Positions 28,909 through 37,676 of a DNA stretch of 64,000 bases are shown one piece after another. The position numbers and the translations under genes were made by a program. Position 1 is the first letter of the stretch. Every line of letters begins with the position of its first letter. Source of the DNA: Janthinobacterium lividum (GTDB taxonomy: Bacteria > Pseudomonadota > Gammaproteobacteria > Burkholderiales > Burkholderiaceae_D); contig NZ_JAAOLY010000009.1 in the NCBI RefSeq assembly GCF_011601275.1, positions 203,578 through 267,577 of the forward strand. The letters run 5' to 3'. Below the pieces are notes generated by a model. The model was not told where the DNA came from. It saw only the letters and a list, made by a program, of their open reading frames with translations, and did no database searches.

Positions 28909-29721
28909 ATGTGGCATGACGCTAAAAGCCTCAATACGACTGCCAACGGCTTGCTGGCCGCGGTTCTGGTCGTGTGCGTGGCCGCCGGCGTCTGGTGGGT
29001 GTCGCAGCGTCCCATGTTCGACCTGCGCACGATCAAGGTGGAAAGCGCGGACGACAAGGGCCTGCGCCACGTGAATTACCTGACCCTGCGCAGCGGCACT
29101 CTGGGCCGCATCAAGGGCAATTTCTTCACGACCAACCTGGAAAGCGTGCGCGGCGTGTTCGAATCGGTGCCCTGGGTACGCCGTGCCAGCGTGCGGCGCG
29201 AGTGGCCGAACCAGCTGATCGTGGCGCTGGAAGAACACGAAGCGCTGGGCACCTGGGGCGAGGACGGACGCCTGTTGTCGGTCAAGGGCGACGTGTTTAC
29301 GGCGAACGTGGCCGAAGCCGAAGACGACCATGAATTGCCTGCGTTTGCCGGCCCCGATGGTAGCGAGAAGGAAGTGCTGGCGACCTATGTGCAGCTGGCG
29401 AAGTGGTTTGCGCCGCTGAAGATGGTGCCGGAAACCTTGTCGTTGTCGAGCCGCTATGCGTGGACCGTGAAACTCGATAACGGCATGAGCGTGGCGCTGG
29501 GCCGTGAGCAGAATCATACGACCCTGAAGGCGCGGGTCGACCGGCTGGTGGGCATCTACCCGCAGCTGGCGAGCCGGCTGGAAAATATCGACACGATCGA
29601 TATGCGCTACCAGAATGGCCTGGCGCTCAGTTCCGCCGGCCTGGTGATACCGGCCGAAGGCAAGGATGGCAAGCCAGTGATGAAGAAGAAAAATAGCAGT
29701 CCGATTAAAAAACCGACTTAA
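28909..29721 (+). CDS. ftsQ: Cell division protein FtsQ
   Basis: Bitopic divisome protein linking early and late components. The 270 residues comprise a short cytoplasmic tail, one membrane helix (GLLAAVLVVCVAAGVWWVSQ, about 15-34), a POTRA domain (FDLRTIKVES..., GNFFTTNLESVRGVFESVPWVRRASVRREWPNQLIV) and the FtsQ beta domain. Begins one base after the ddl stop; ends 45 bases before ftsA. Confidence 0.95.
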   Translation: MWHDAKSLNTTANGLLAAVLVVCVAAGVWWVSQRPMFDLRTIKVESADDKGLRHVNYLTLRSGTLGRIKGNFFTTNLESVRGVFESVPWVRRASVRREWPNQLIVALEEHEALGTWGEDGRLLSVKGDVFTANVAEAEDDHELPAFAGPDGSEKEVLATYVQLAKWFAPLKMVPETLSLSSRYAWTVKLDNGMSVALGREQNHTTLKARVDRLVGIYPQLASRLENIDTIDMRYQNGLALSSAGLVIPAEGKDGKPVMKKKNSSPIKKPT

Positions 29722-29766
29722 CCGAATACCCAATTAATTAATAGCCCAAAAAACTAGGCGAAAGAA

Positions 29767-30999
29767 ATGACAAAAGACGCGAAAAACCTGATCGTCGGCC
29801 TCGACATCGGCACCTCGAAAGTGGTGGCGGTGGTAGCCGAAGTGATGTCCGACGGGCGCCACGAAGTGATCGGGCTGGGCCAGCACGAATCGAAGGGCCT
29901 GAAAAAAGGCGTGGTGGTCAATATCGAGGCCACGGTGGAGTCCATCCAGCGCGCGCTGGAAGAGGCCGAGCTGATGGCCGACTGCAAGATCCGCAATGTG
30001 TATGCGGGCATTGCGGGCAGCCATATCCGCAGCTTCAATTCCAGCGGCATGGTGGCCATCAAGGACAAGGAAGTGACGGCGACCGACGTGGCGCGCGTCA
30101 TCGAGACGGCAAAAGCGGTTAACATTCCGACCGATCAGCAATTGCTGCACACGGTGCCGCAAGAGTTCATCGTCGACAGTCAGGAAGATGTGCGCGAGCC
30201 TATCGGCATGAGCGGCATCCGCCTGGAGGTGAAGGTGCATATCGTCACCGGCGCCGTGTCGGCGGTGCAGAACATCGTCAAGTGCGTGCGCCGCTGCGGC
30301 CTGGAAGTGTCGGACCTGATCCTGCAGCCGATGGCGTCCGCCGATGCGGTGCTCACGCCCGACGAGAAGGAACTGGGCGTGGTGCTGATCGACATCGGCG
30401 GCGGCACGACCGATGTGGCGGTATTTTCCGATGGCGCGATCCGCCATACGGCCGTCATTCCCATCGCCGGCGACCAGATCACCAACGACATCGCCATGGC
30501 CTTGCGTACCCCGACCGCGGAAGCGGAAGAAATCAAGATCCGCTATGGCGTGGCCAAGCAGGTCCTGGCCGACCCTGGCGAATCGCTGGAAGTGCCTGGC
30601 CTGGGCGACCGCGGCCCGCGCAACCTGTCGCGCCAGGCGCTGGCGGCTGTGATCGAACCGCGCGTCGAGGAGCTGTTCGCCATGGTGCACCAGGTGGTGC
30701 GCGAATCCGGTTACGAAGGCGTGCTGTCGTCGGGCATCGTGCTCACGGGCGGCACGTCCATCATGCCCGGCATGGTGGAAATGGCGGAAGACATTTTCCT
30801 GAAACCGGCGCGCCTTGGCACGCCAGAGTATCGGGGCCAGCTGGCCGACGTGGTGCGCAGTCCGCGCTATGCCACGGTATTGGGCCTGCTGCTGGAAGCG
30901 AAGAAGCAATACCTGCGTGGCCACATCGTGACGCGTCAGGACGGCTCGGTGAAGGCAGTCTGGCAGCGCATGAAGGAATGGTTTTTAGGGAATTTTTAA
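29767..30999 (+). CDS. ftsA: Cell division protein FtsA
   Basis: Actin-like ATPase that tethers FtsZ to the membrane. In 410 residues: phosphate-1 motif VGLDIGTSKVVAVV, the 1C subdomain, IDIGGGTTDVAVF (phosphate 2), the adenosine motif LTGGTSIMPGM and a C-terminal amphipathic membrane-targeting helix (VWQRMKEWFLGNF). Preceded by AGGCGAAAGAA before the ATG. Confidence 0.97.
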   Translation: MTKDAKNLIVGLDIGTSKVVAVVAEVMSDGRHEVIGLGQHESKGLKKGVVVNIEATVESIQRALEEAELMADCKIRNVYAGIAGSHIRSFNSSGMVAIKDKEVTATDVARVIETAKAVNIPTDQQLLHTVPQEFIVDSQEDVREPIGMSGIRLEVKVHIVTGAVSAVQNIVKCVRRCGLEVSDLILQPMASADAVLTPDEKELGVVLIDIGGGTTDVAVFSDGAIRHTAVIPIAGDQITNDIAMALRTPTAEAEEIKIRYGVAKQVLADPGESLEVPGLGDRGPRNLSRQALAAVIEPRVEELFAMVHQVVRESGYEGVLSSGIVLTGGTSIMPGMVEMAEDIFLKPARLGTPEYRGQLADVVRSPRYATVLGLLLEAKKQYLRGHIVTRQDGSVKAVWQRMKEWFLGNF

Positions 31000-31153
31000 G
31001 GGCATGATTTGCGCCCGGCAGTACAGGTTTTTTGGCAGCATCGCAGGTACACACACATAACTTTATTTTATATTTAACCGCAGTTTTCAATCTCCAGTTC
31101 TCCTACCAATATGAGGCCTGGCGCTTGGAAACCGCATCTGATAGGAGCACATC
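31000..31153 (+). promoter_or_regulatory. ftsA-ftsZ intergenic region with leader of ftsZ
   Basis: A 154-base AT-rich gap, the largest in the dcw cluster, so a dedicated ftsZ promoter is likely here (AT-rich run TTTATTTTATATTTAA near 31061-31076), though no clear -35/-10 pair can be assigned. TAGGAG six bases before the ftsZ ATG is a strong ribosome-binding site. Confidence 0.4.
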
Positions 31154-32362
31154 ATGGAGTTCGATATGGTCGATAACACAGCTTTAGGTACCGTCATCAA
31201 GGTCGTCGGCGTCGGCGGTGCGGGTGGCAATGCAGTCCAACACATGATCAACAAAGGCATGTCGGGCGTGGAATTCATTGCCGCCAACACCGACGCACAG
31301 GCCCTGTCGACATCGAAGGCCCACAACATCATCCAGATCGGCGATACCGGTCTGGGCGCCGGCATGAAGCCTGCCGTCGGCCGCCAGCTGGCCGAAGAAT
31401 CGCGCGCGCGCATCGCCGATTCGCTGCGCGGCGCGCACATGGTCTTCATCGCCGCCGGCATGGGCGGCGGCACGGGCACAGGCGCCGCTCCCATCGTGGC
31501 CGAAGTGGCCAAGGAACTGGGCGCGCTGACGGTGGCCGTGGTCTCCAAGCCATTCTCGTACGAAGGCCAGAAGTGCATGGACATCGCCGACGAAGGCCTG
31601 GAACAGCTGTCCCTGCACGTCGATTCGCTGATCATCATCCTCAATGAAAAACTGGAAGAGATCTATGAAGACGAAAGCATGCTGGAGTGGATGCAGCACG
31701 CCGATGATGTGCTCAACAACGCGGTGGCCGGCATTGCCGAGATCATCAACGTGCCTGGTCATATCAACGTCGACTTCAACGACGTGAAAACCATCATGGG
31801 CGAGCAGGGCAAGGCCATGATGGGTACGGCGACGGCTTCCGGCGTCGACCGCGCGCGCATCGCCGCCGAACAGGCTGTCGCTTCGCCGCTGCTGGACGGT
31901 ATCGATCTGTCCGGTGCGCGCGGCGTGCTGGTCAACGTCACGGCCAGCCGTGGCTTGAAAGGTAAAGAGATCAAGGAAGTCATGGCTGCCGTGCGCGCGT
32001 TTGCCGCGCCGGACGCGTCGATCGCGCAAGGTATCGCCTACGACGACGCCATGGGCGACGACATCCGCGTCACCGTGGTGGCCACGGGCCTGGGCCGCGC
32101 CAAGAAAAATATCCAGTTGGTACCGCAGCAAGTGCTGCGCACCGGTACCCACAACAGCCCGCTGACTCCGTCGGCTGCCATGGGTAGCGCGCAAGCGGCG
32201 ACGACGACGGTTGGCGTGGCCACGCCGGCGGCCGGTTTCGACGGCATGAAGGCGCCGGCGGTATGGCGCCGTGAATCGGCTTCCGAGCAAGTGCGCGCGA
32301 TGGAAAAGAATGGCATGGAGACGTACGACATTCCCGCCTTCCTGCGCAAGCAAGCTGACTAA
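31154..32362 (+). CDS. ftsZ: Cell division protein FtsZ
   Basis: Tubulin-like GTPase that forms the division ring. The 402 residues contain VVGVGGAGGNAVQHM, the tubulin signature GGGTGTGAAPIVAE (about 110-123), the T7 loop region NVDFNDVKTIM, a variable linker and the conserved C-terminal peptide (YDIPAFLRKQAD) that binds FtsA, ZipA and ZapD; a zapD gene lies further on in the window. Last gene of the dcw cluster, followed by a terminator. Confidence 0.98.
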   Translation: MEFDMVDNTALGTVIKVVGVGGAGGNAVQHMINKGMSGVEFIAANTDAQALSTSKAHNIIQIGDTGLGAGMKPAVGRQLAEESRARIADSLRGAHMVFIAAGMGGGTGTGAAPIVAEVAKELGALTVAVVSKPFSYEGQKCMDIADEGLEQLSLHVDSLIIILNEKLEEIYEDESMLEWMQHADDVLNNAVAGIAEIINVPGHINVDFNDVKTIMGEQGKAMMGTATASGVDRARIAAEQAVASPLLDGIDLSGARGVLVNVTASRGLKGKEIKEVMAAVRAFAAPDASIAQGIAYDDAMGDDIRVTVVATGLGRAKKNIQLVPQQVLRTGTHNSPLTPSAAMGSAQAATTTVGVATPAAGFDGMKAPAVWRRESASEQVRAMEKNGMETYDIPAFLRKQAD

Positions 32363-32386
32363 GGTGGTTTGATGTATGCACGGATG

Positions 32387-32415
32387 ACGGCGGCCTGAGG
32401 GTCGCCGTTTTTTTT
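32387..32415 (+). terminator. Terminator of the dcw cluster
   Basis: Stem ACGGCG (32387-32392)/CGCCGT (32403-32408), ten-base loop, then eight T residues (32408-32415), 25 bases after the ftsZ stop. Confidence 0.85.
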
Positions 32416-32545
32416 GTCGGTTTTTGACTTTTGACTTTGCCTTTCCTGCCATTTTCTGCACAAATACGGCAAGTCAGGCATACTATCGCGCAGTGTCGGC
32501 ATCATGCCGGCAGCATCCTCAACCGACAGTACACAAGGAGTCAAC

Positions 32546-33052
32546 ATGACCATCAAGATCCGCGACACCCTGCCAGAAGGCACCCTGGCCGAATTCATCG
32601 AAAGCGAAACCGAAGGTTGCGCACTGGGCCCGAACACGTTCAACGTGCAAGACCTGGTCAAGGGCAAGAAGATCGCCATCTTCGGCCTGCCAGGCGCCTA
32701 CACCCCGACCTGCTCCGCACAGCACGTGCCAGGCTACGTGCAGCACGCTGCCGACCTCAAAGCCAAGGGCGTCGATGAAATCTGGTGCATCTCCGTCAAC
32801 GACGCGTTTGTGATGGGCGCCTGGGGCCGCGATCAGAAAGCCACCGGCGTCGTGCGCATGATGGCTGACGGCAATGCCGCCTACAGCAAGGCACTTGGCC
32901 TGGACGCCGATTTCTCCAAGCACGGCATGGGCACGCGTTCGCAGCGCTACTCGATGCTGGTCGACAATGGCGTCGTGACGCAATTGAACGTCGAGCAAGG
33001 CGGCAAGTTTGAAGTGTCGAATGCAGAGACGCTGCTGGGCCAGCTGGCTTAA
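32546..33052 (+). CDS. Peroxiredoxin, Prx5/glutaredoxin-dependent type
   Basis: Thiol peroxidase of 168 residues that reduces hydrogen peroxide and alkyl hydroperoxides. The active site PxxxTxxC is at P49-T53-C56 (GLPGAYTPTC); a further Cys is at 81 (EIWCISVND). Length and the AYTPTCSAQHVPGY signature fit the Prx5 family, which is recycled by glutathione/glutaredoxin or thioredoxin. ATG at 32546 follows ACAAGGAG; an in-frame ATG at 32504 lies further up without a site. Own transcription unit between ftsZ and the methyltransferase. Confidence 0.94.
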   Translation: MTIKIRDTLPEGTLAEFIESETEGCALGPNTFNVQDLVKGKKIAIFGLPGAYTPTCSAQHVPGYVQHAADLKAKGVDEIWCISVNDAFVMGAWGRDQKATGVVRMMADGNAAYSKALGLDADFSKHGMGTRSQRYSMLVDNGVVTQLNVEQGGKFEVSNAETLLGQLA

Positions 33053-33151
33053 GCCGAGTGCAGGCTGGGCAGGCCTGTGTCGGTCGCCGTAGGTCGTCTT
33101 AGCACAGCGTAAGCCGGCGTGCCGAGTTGTCATCCCGTTTGCTCCGGCATT

Positions 33152-33185
33152 GTTGGATTGCGCGCCGCGCGCTAATCCAACCTAC
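33152..33185. repeat. REP-like palindrome
   Basis: GTTGGATT (33152-33159) and AATCCAAC (33174-33181) flank a GC-rich core, followed by CTAC, i.e. the GTAGGTTGGATTAGCG...-type element common in Burkholderiales intergenic DNA. A more decayed related stretch (GTAGGTCGTCTTAGC...) lies just upstream at about 33089. Sits between convergent genes, as does the second copy at 50689. Confidence 0.65.
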
Positions 33186-33193
33186 GCATAAAT

Positions 33194-33220
33194 CAAAACG
33201 GCGCCATCGGCGCCGTTTTG
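33194..33220. terminator. Bidirectional terminator
   Basis: CAAAACGGCGCC / GGCGCCGTTTTG around ATC-type loop (33194-33220), with A-run and T-run sides; serves the peroxiredoxin gene and the convergent methyltransferase gene. Confidence 0.85.
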
Positions 33221-33224
33221 ACGT

Positions 33225-33992
33225 TTACTGTACCGACGGTTTCGTTGCCTCGAACATGGCCGCATCGATGCTGAAGGAATAGTCGTCCTGCAGCGAGAAA
33301 TATTTTCTCGCTTCCTCGGGCGCGCCATCGAACAGGTTGCGGATGGCCGCCACGCGCTCGTTCGGCGTGCGCATGCGCGCCACCCACTCGTCGAACTGCA
33401 TCGTCAGCTTCCACACGCTGCGCAAGCTGTGCGTGAATCCCGCATTGTTGAATTTGGCGCCCCATTCGCAGGTGCGGTAGTCGCGCACGTGGGAAGCGTC
33501 GCGCAGCATTTCCACCGCCTGCAAGGTGCTGTCGTACAGGGCCGTTTTCGGCGCGACGATGTCGATCACGAGCAAGGTGCCGTTCGGGCGCAGCACGCGC
33601 CACGCTTCCGCGAGGGCAGCGGCCACGTCGTTCCAGTGGTGCGCGGAAAAGCGCGTGACGACCATGTCGAAGCTGGCGTCGGCAAACGGCAGGCGCGCCA
33701 CGTCACCCTGTTGCGTGCTGATGTTGTGCAAGCCGCGCTGCGCCTTCGCGTGGTCGACGACGTCGAGCATGGGCTGCGCCAGGCCGTAGGCGACCACCGA
33801 TTGCGCCACGGGAGCGACGGCGAAGCTGGCGTGGCCGGCGCCGCAGCCCAGGTCCAGCACCACCGGTTTGCCATGGCGGCGCGCGCATTCCTGCATCAGC
33901 ACCAGGTCCGCGCCTTGCGCGTGTACGGCGCTGCTCAGGTAGGCATTGGCCGTCTTGCCAAATTGTTCGGTAACGACATCGTGCTGCTGCAT
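33225..33992 (-). CDS. Class I SAM-dependent methyltransferase
   Basis: A 255-residue methyltransferase of the UbiE/Methyltransf_11 type: motif I VLDLGCGAGHASF, then the acidic loop, motif II region FADASFDMVVTRFSAHHW, and RVLRPNGTLLVIDI. The substrate is unknown; related proteins act on small molecules. ATG at 33992 is six bases after AGGAG; a longer frame to 34058 lacks a site. Divergent from an XRE/MmyB-type regulator that probably controls it. Confidence 0.85.
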   Translation of the reverse strand: MQQHDVVTEQFGKTANAYLSSAVHAQGADLVLMQECARRHGKPVVLDLGCGAGHASFAVAPVAQSVVAYGLAQPMLDVVDHAKAQRGLHNISTQQGDVARLPFADASFDMVVTRFSAHHWNDVAAALAEAWRVLRPNGTLLVIDIVAPKTALYDSTLQAVEMLRDASHVRDYRTCEWGAKFNNAGFTHSLRSVWKLTMQFDEWVARMRTPNERVAAIRNLFDGAPEEARKYFSLQDDYSFSIDAAMFEATKPSVQ

Positions 33993-34030
33993 GGTTTTCT
34001 CCTGTTGATGGGTGAGTTCCTGCAGAATAG

Positions 34031-34044
34031 GGATAAAATTATCC
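34031..34044. promoter_or_regulatory. Inverted repeat between methyltransferase and XRE regulator genes
   Basis: GGATAA (34031-34036) and TTATCC (34039-34044) separated by two bases form a perfect inverted repeat in the 104-base divergent spacer, a plausible operator for the XRE regulator; AT-rich TTATACT/TATAT stretches that could be -10 boxes lie just to the right. Confidence 0.4.
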
Positions 34045-34096
34045 TGTAACAAGACCATAACTTATACTGGTATATCTACTACCATGCATCCGTTCC

Positions 34097-34867
34097 ATGT
34101 CAAACAAACTTGCTGAATTCATCCGCGCCCGGCGCGAAGCCGTCACCCCCGCCATGGCTGGCTTGCCCGGTGGCGGGCGGCGGCGCACGCCCGGCTTGCG
34201 GCGCGAAGAGCTGGCGCAGCTGTGCGACGTCAGTCCCACCTGGCTGACGTGGCTGGAGCAGGGGCGGCCCGTATCGGCGTCGGCCAAGATGCTGGCCCGC
34301 CTGGCGCAGGTGCTGCAGTTGAGCACGGCCGAGCGCGCTTATCTGTTCGAGGTGGCCGACAAGCATGACCCCAGCCACGCGACAGGCGAGGGCGGGGGGC
34401 CTGCTGGCGCCGAACTGGCCGTCATCGTGTCCGCCATCGACGCGCCCGCGTACGTCCTCGATCGCGCATGGAATGCCGTGGCGTGGAACGGCGCGGCGTC
34501 CACCTTGTTTGCGGGCTGGCTGCAGGCCGGGGAGGGCGCGCCGAACCAGCTGCGCTTCATGTTCCTGGACGCAGGCGCGCGCGATCTCGTCGTCGGTTGG
34601 CCCGAGCGGGCGCAGCGGCTGGTGGCGGAGTTCCGCGCCGATATCGGCCGGCAGGCGGACCAGGCGCCGCTGGCCGGCCTGATCGCGGAACTTACTGGCG
34701 CCAGCCTTGAATTTCGCCAGTGGTGGGGCGCGCAGCAGGTGCAGGGCCGAGATGGGGGCTTGCGCCAGTTCCAGCATGCGCAACAGGGGCTGCTGGTATT
34801 TAATCAGGTGACCTTGCACCTGGCGCGCCAGCATGACTTGAAACTGGTGATGCTGTTGCCTGTGTAG
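34097..34867 (+). CDS. XRE-family regulator with MmyB-like ligand-binding domain
   Basis: A 256-residue DNA-binding protein: N-terminal helix-turn-helix (GLRREELAQLCDVSPTWLTWLEQG, about 34-57) and a C-terminal PAS-like MmyB ligand-binding domain with the signature ...AYVLDRAWNAVAWNGAA... and FLDAGARDLVVGW. Homologues of this architecture bind fatty-acid-like ligands and commonly control a single divergent enzyme gene, here the methyltransferase. Ligand is not predictable. Confidence 0.85.
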   Translation: MSNKLAEFIRARREAVTPAMAGLPGGGRRRTPGLRREELAQLCDVSPTWLTWLEQGRPVSASAKMLARLAQVLQLSTAERAYLFEVADKHDPSHATGEGGGPAGAELAVIVSAIDAPAYVLDRAWNAVAWNGAASTLFAGWLQAGEGAPNQLRFMFLDAGARDLVVGWPERAQRLVAEFRADIGRQADQAPLAGLIAELTGASLEFRQWWGAQQVQGRDGGLRQFQHAQQGLLVFNQVTLHLARQHDLKLVMLLPV

Positions 34868-34957
34868 TTGCTCCTTTGAAAATGTAAAACGGCCGCGCTT
34901 GTTATAATCGGCTTGATGGTTTGGCCTTGCCACACTGTCCTGGCTCCGGCCGTCGCC

Positions 34958-35875
34958 ATGATGACGGTCCCGCTCTTTCGCCAGGAGTCTGTCCTGATAT
35001 CCCGCAATCCCAACCTGCGCAGCATCTATGTGATGCTGGTCGCCGTCGCCATGTTTTCCCTGATGGACACGGCCATGAAGTTGCTGTCCGCCCATTATCC
35101 GCCCATGCAGGTGACGGCCTTGCGTGCGCTGTCCTCCTTGCCGCTCGTGTGCCTGTACCTGCTGTACCGCGGCGCCTTCAAGAACTTGCTGAAGGTGCGC
35201 TGGCCCCTGCACGTGCTGCGCGGCGCGCTGGGCGTGCTGATGATTACCCTGTTCGCGTATGGCTTGAAGCGCATGTCGCTGGCCGAGACGTATGCGCTGT
35301 TTTTTGTTGCCCCCTTGCTGATCACGGTCCTGTCGGTTTTTATCCTGAAGGAAAAAGTGGACTTCGCGCGCTGGTGCGCCATCGCCGTGGGACTGCTGGG
35401 CGTGCTGGTGGCGCTGCGCCCCGACGGCTCGGGCTTCTTTTCCCTGGCCGGGCTGGCCGTGCTGGGCTCGGCCGCCTGCTATGCCATTTCCGCCGTCACG
35501 GGCCGTATCCTGAGCCGCACGGACGCCAGCGAAAGCATGGTCTTCTGGCTGATGGTGATGATGGCCGGCGGCGGCGTGGCCCTGTCGGCGCATGAGTGGG
35601 TGAGCATCCGCAGCGAAGACTGGTGGCTGCTGGCGGGCTTGTCGCTGAGTGGTTTCCTGGGCCAGCTGGCCATCACGGAAGCGTTTCGCCATGGCAAGGC
35701 CTCCAGCGTGGCGCCGTTCGAATACTCGGCCCTGGCCTGGGGCATGGCCCTGGACTGGATGCTGTGGCGCGCCCTGCCCGACGAATACACCTTGATCGGC
35801 GCGGCCATCATCATCGGCAGCGGCATTTACCTGGTGCGGCGCGAAGCCGTGCATGTGGAAAGCGAACATCCGTGA
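34958..35875 (+). CDS. EamA/DMT-family transporter
   Basis: Polytopic inner-membrane protein of about 305 residues with ten predicted helices in two EamA repeats (first from IYVMLVAVAMFSLMDTAMKLL, second from LAGLAVLGSAACYAISAVTGRIL); a basic C-terminus follows. Likely exports a small metabolite; substrate unknown. The start is uncertain: ATGs at 34913, 34916, 34958 and 34961 lack a clear ribosome-binding site, and a CAGGAG near 34982 is followed only by non-standard codons. A TATAAT at 34903-34908 suggests transcription begins just before the earliest ATGs, favouring one of the later ones. Confidence 0.8.
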   Translation: MMTVPLFRQESVLISRNPNLRSIYVMLVAVAMFSLMDTAMKLLSAHYPPMQVTALRALSSLPLVCLYLLYRGAFKNLLKVRWPLHVLRGALGVLMITLFAYGLKRMSLAETYALFFVAPLLITVLSVFILKEKVDFARWCAIAVGLLGVLVALRPDGSGFFSLAGLAVLGSAACYAISAVTGRILSRTDASESMVFWLMVMMAGGGVALSAHEWVSIRSEDWWLLAGLSLSGFLGQLAITEAFRHGKASSVAPFEYSALAWGMALDWMLWRALPDEYTLIGAAIIIGSGIYLVRREAVHVESEHP

Positions 35876-35950
35876 GGAACGGTTGTGGTATTTCTGGCGT
35901 GATCCATGCCGCACCGCAACGAAAATCCGGCAAATAGATATAATCGACAG

Positions 35951-36886
35951 ATGTTAAAACAACGCACCATCAAACAACAGGTCCGCACCATCGGTGTCGG
36001 TTTGCATTCCGGCACCAAGGTCGAGCTGATCCTGCGTCCTGCCGCGATCGACACGGGCATCGTGTTTCGCCGCATCGACCTCGATCCCATCGTCGAGTTC
36101 CCCGCCAGCGCCATGGCCGTGGGCGACACGCGCATGGCTTCCGTGCTGATCAAGGATGGCGCCAGGGTGTCTACCGTGGAACATCTGATGTCGGCGGCGG
36201 CGGGCCTGGGGATCGACAATATGTATATCGACGTGAATGCGGAAGAAATTCCCATCATGGACGGTTCCGCCTCGTCCTTCGTCTACCTGCTGCAGCAGGC
36301 TGGCGTGGAAGAGCAGCAGGCGGCGAAGAAATTCATCAAGGTCATCAAGCCCGTGGAAGTGCGTCACGGCAAGGGTGATGCGGAGAAATGGGCGCGCTTG
36401 TCGCCGTATGACGGCTTCAAGCTCGATTTCTTCATCGAATTCAACCATCCGGCCGTCGATGGCACGATGCAGCGCGCCTCCGTTGATTTCGGCGACGTGT
36501 CCTACGTGCACGACGTGGCACGCGCGCGCACCTTCGGTTTCATGCAGGACGTGGAAAGCTTGCGCGGCATGGGCCTGGCCCGTGGCGGTTCGCTGGAAAA
36601 CGCCATCGTCATGGACGAGTACCGCATCCTGAACGCGGACGGCTTGCGCTATGAAGACGAGTTCGTGCGCCACAAGATCCTCGACGCCATCGGCGACCTG
36701 TACCTGGTGGGCCACCCCTTGCTCGCCTACTACACGGCGCACAAGTCCGGCCATGCGCTGAACAACCAACTGCTGCTGGCGCTGCTGGAGCAGCCCGATG
36801 CGTATGAAATCGTGTCGTTCGCCACGAACGAGGCGGCGCCGCAGTCGTATCTGCGTCAAATGGAACGCGAGTGGTCGCTTACCTGA
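35951..36886 (+). CDS. lpxC: UDP-3-O-acyl-N-acetylglucosamine deacetylase LpxC
   Basis: Zn2+ enzyme for the committed step of lipid A synthesis. The 311 residues show [18 protein letters not shown] at the start, zinc-ligand His 78 (STVEHLMSA), and HKILDAIGD with zinc ligands His 241 and Asp 245, plus the late GHALNNQ histidine. The ATG at 35951 gives the family N-terminus; an in-frame ATG at 35906 does not. A TATAAT lies only six bases before this ATG (35939-35944), so transcription from it would give a nearly leaderless mRNA. Convergent with dciA, one base apart. Confidence 0.97.
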   Translation: MLKQRTIKQQVRTIGVGLHSGTKVELILRPAAIDTGIVFRRIDLDPIVEFPASAMAVGDTRMASVLIKDGARVSTVEHLMSAAAGLGIDNMYIDVNAEEIPIMDGSASSFVYLLQQAGVEEQQAAKKFIKVIKPVEVRHGKGDAEKWARLSPYDGFKLDFFIEFNHPAVDGTMQRASVDFGDVSYVHDVARARTFGFMQDVESLRGMGLARGGSLENAIVMDEYRILNADGLRYEDEFVRHKILDAIGDLYLVGHPLLAYYTAHKSGHALNNQLLLALLEQPDAYEIVSFATNEAAPQSYLRQMEREWSLT

Positions 36887-36887
36887 G

Positions 36888-37397
36888 TTAATCCTTCGGT
36901 TCGCGGTGGTGGCGCACCATATTGCGCAGCGCCGCGATCAACTGCTCGTTCTGCTTCGACGCGGGCAGGGCCGTGCTCAGCTCTTCCAGAGCCGACATGG
37001 CTTTTTCCGGCAAGACCAGCGCCCGGGTATGCACGATGGGCGCGATGCTCTTGATGACTTGCACTTTCAGCTTGATGCCTGAAATCTGCCAGCCCTTTCT
37101 TTCCAGTTCCCCTTGTAACTTCGGCAATTGCTGCTTGAGCTTGGCCGCCAGCGCCGCGTTCGGCGTGGCCAGCACCAGTTGGCCGCCCTCGAATTGCAGG
37201 ATGTCGCAATGCTCGAACATGGCCGGCAAGGCCCTGGCGCAATCTTTTTGCAGGGCGGCCAGGCGCGTGACGGTGGGCATCAGGGACGCCATCGTCGCGT
37301 TGCCTCGCAGAAAGTCGGTTGCGCCCGTCGCGGCCGGGCCTGAACGGGCGAAGCCGTAGCCGCGGCGCGGCGCCGGAGAATAAGTGGGAGTTCGCAT
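36888..37397 (-). CDS. dciA: DUF721 / DciA-like protein
   Basis: A 169-residue DUF721 protein; in most bacteria lacking DnaC/DnaI the DciA branch of this family interacts with the replicative helicase DnaB. Visible are the basic N-terminus, the central globular part (LPAMFEHCDILQFEGGQLVLAT, AALAAKLKQQLPKL) and a charged C-terminal tail. Start chosen at the ATG at 37397 (MRTPTYSPAPRRG); the longer frame to 37508 is unsupported. The position between lpxC and secA is the standard betaproteobacterial one. Confidence 0.82.
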   Translation of the reverse strand: MRTPTYSPAPRRGYGFARSGPAATGATDFLRGNATMASLMPTVTRLAALQKDCARALPAMFEHCDILQFEGGQLVLATPNAALAAKLKQQLPKLQGELERKGWQISGIKLKVQVIKSIAPIVHTRALVLPEKAMSALEELSTALPASKQNEQLIAALRNMVRHHREPKD

Positions 37398-37676
37398 GGC
37401 CGAAACATAGCACACTCGCCCGCGCATGACGAGTGCGGCGGCGAGGGCGGCGCAGGCGGGCGGGCCGTATTGCCTTACAGTATGGAAAATGTCCGCAATT
37501 TCTGCCATTTGTTTGTCATTAAGCTATTGTTATATGGCGCATTACCCCAACCATGTCGGGAACGCATGATAAAATCATCGTCTTTTGCCATAGTCGAACT
37601 CCGTGCGGTGACGCGATACCTACCTCGTTGTTCCCTACCGAGCTTTTTTTAACGGCGTTTTTTCAAGAATTCAAGC

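Noticed and set aside
34876..34908. TTGAAA / TATAAT as a complete promoter for the EamA gene
   Set aside because: The spacer is 21 bases, too long for sigma-70; only the TATAAT is retained as a hint.
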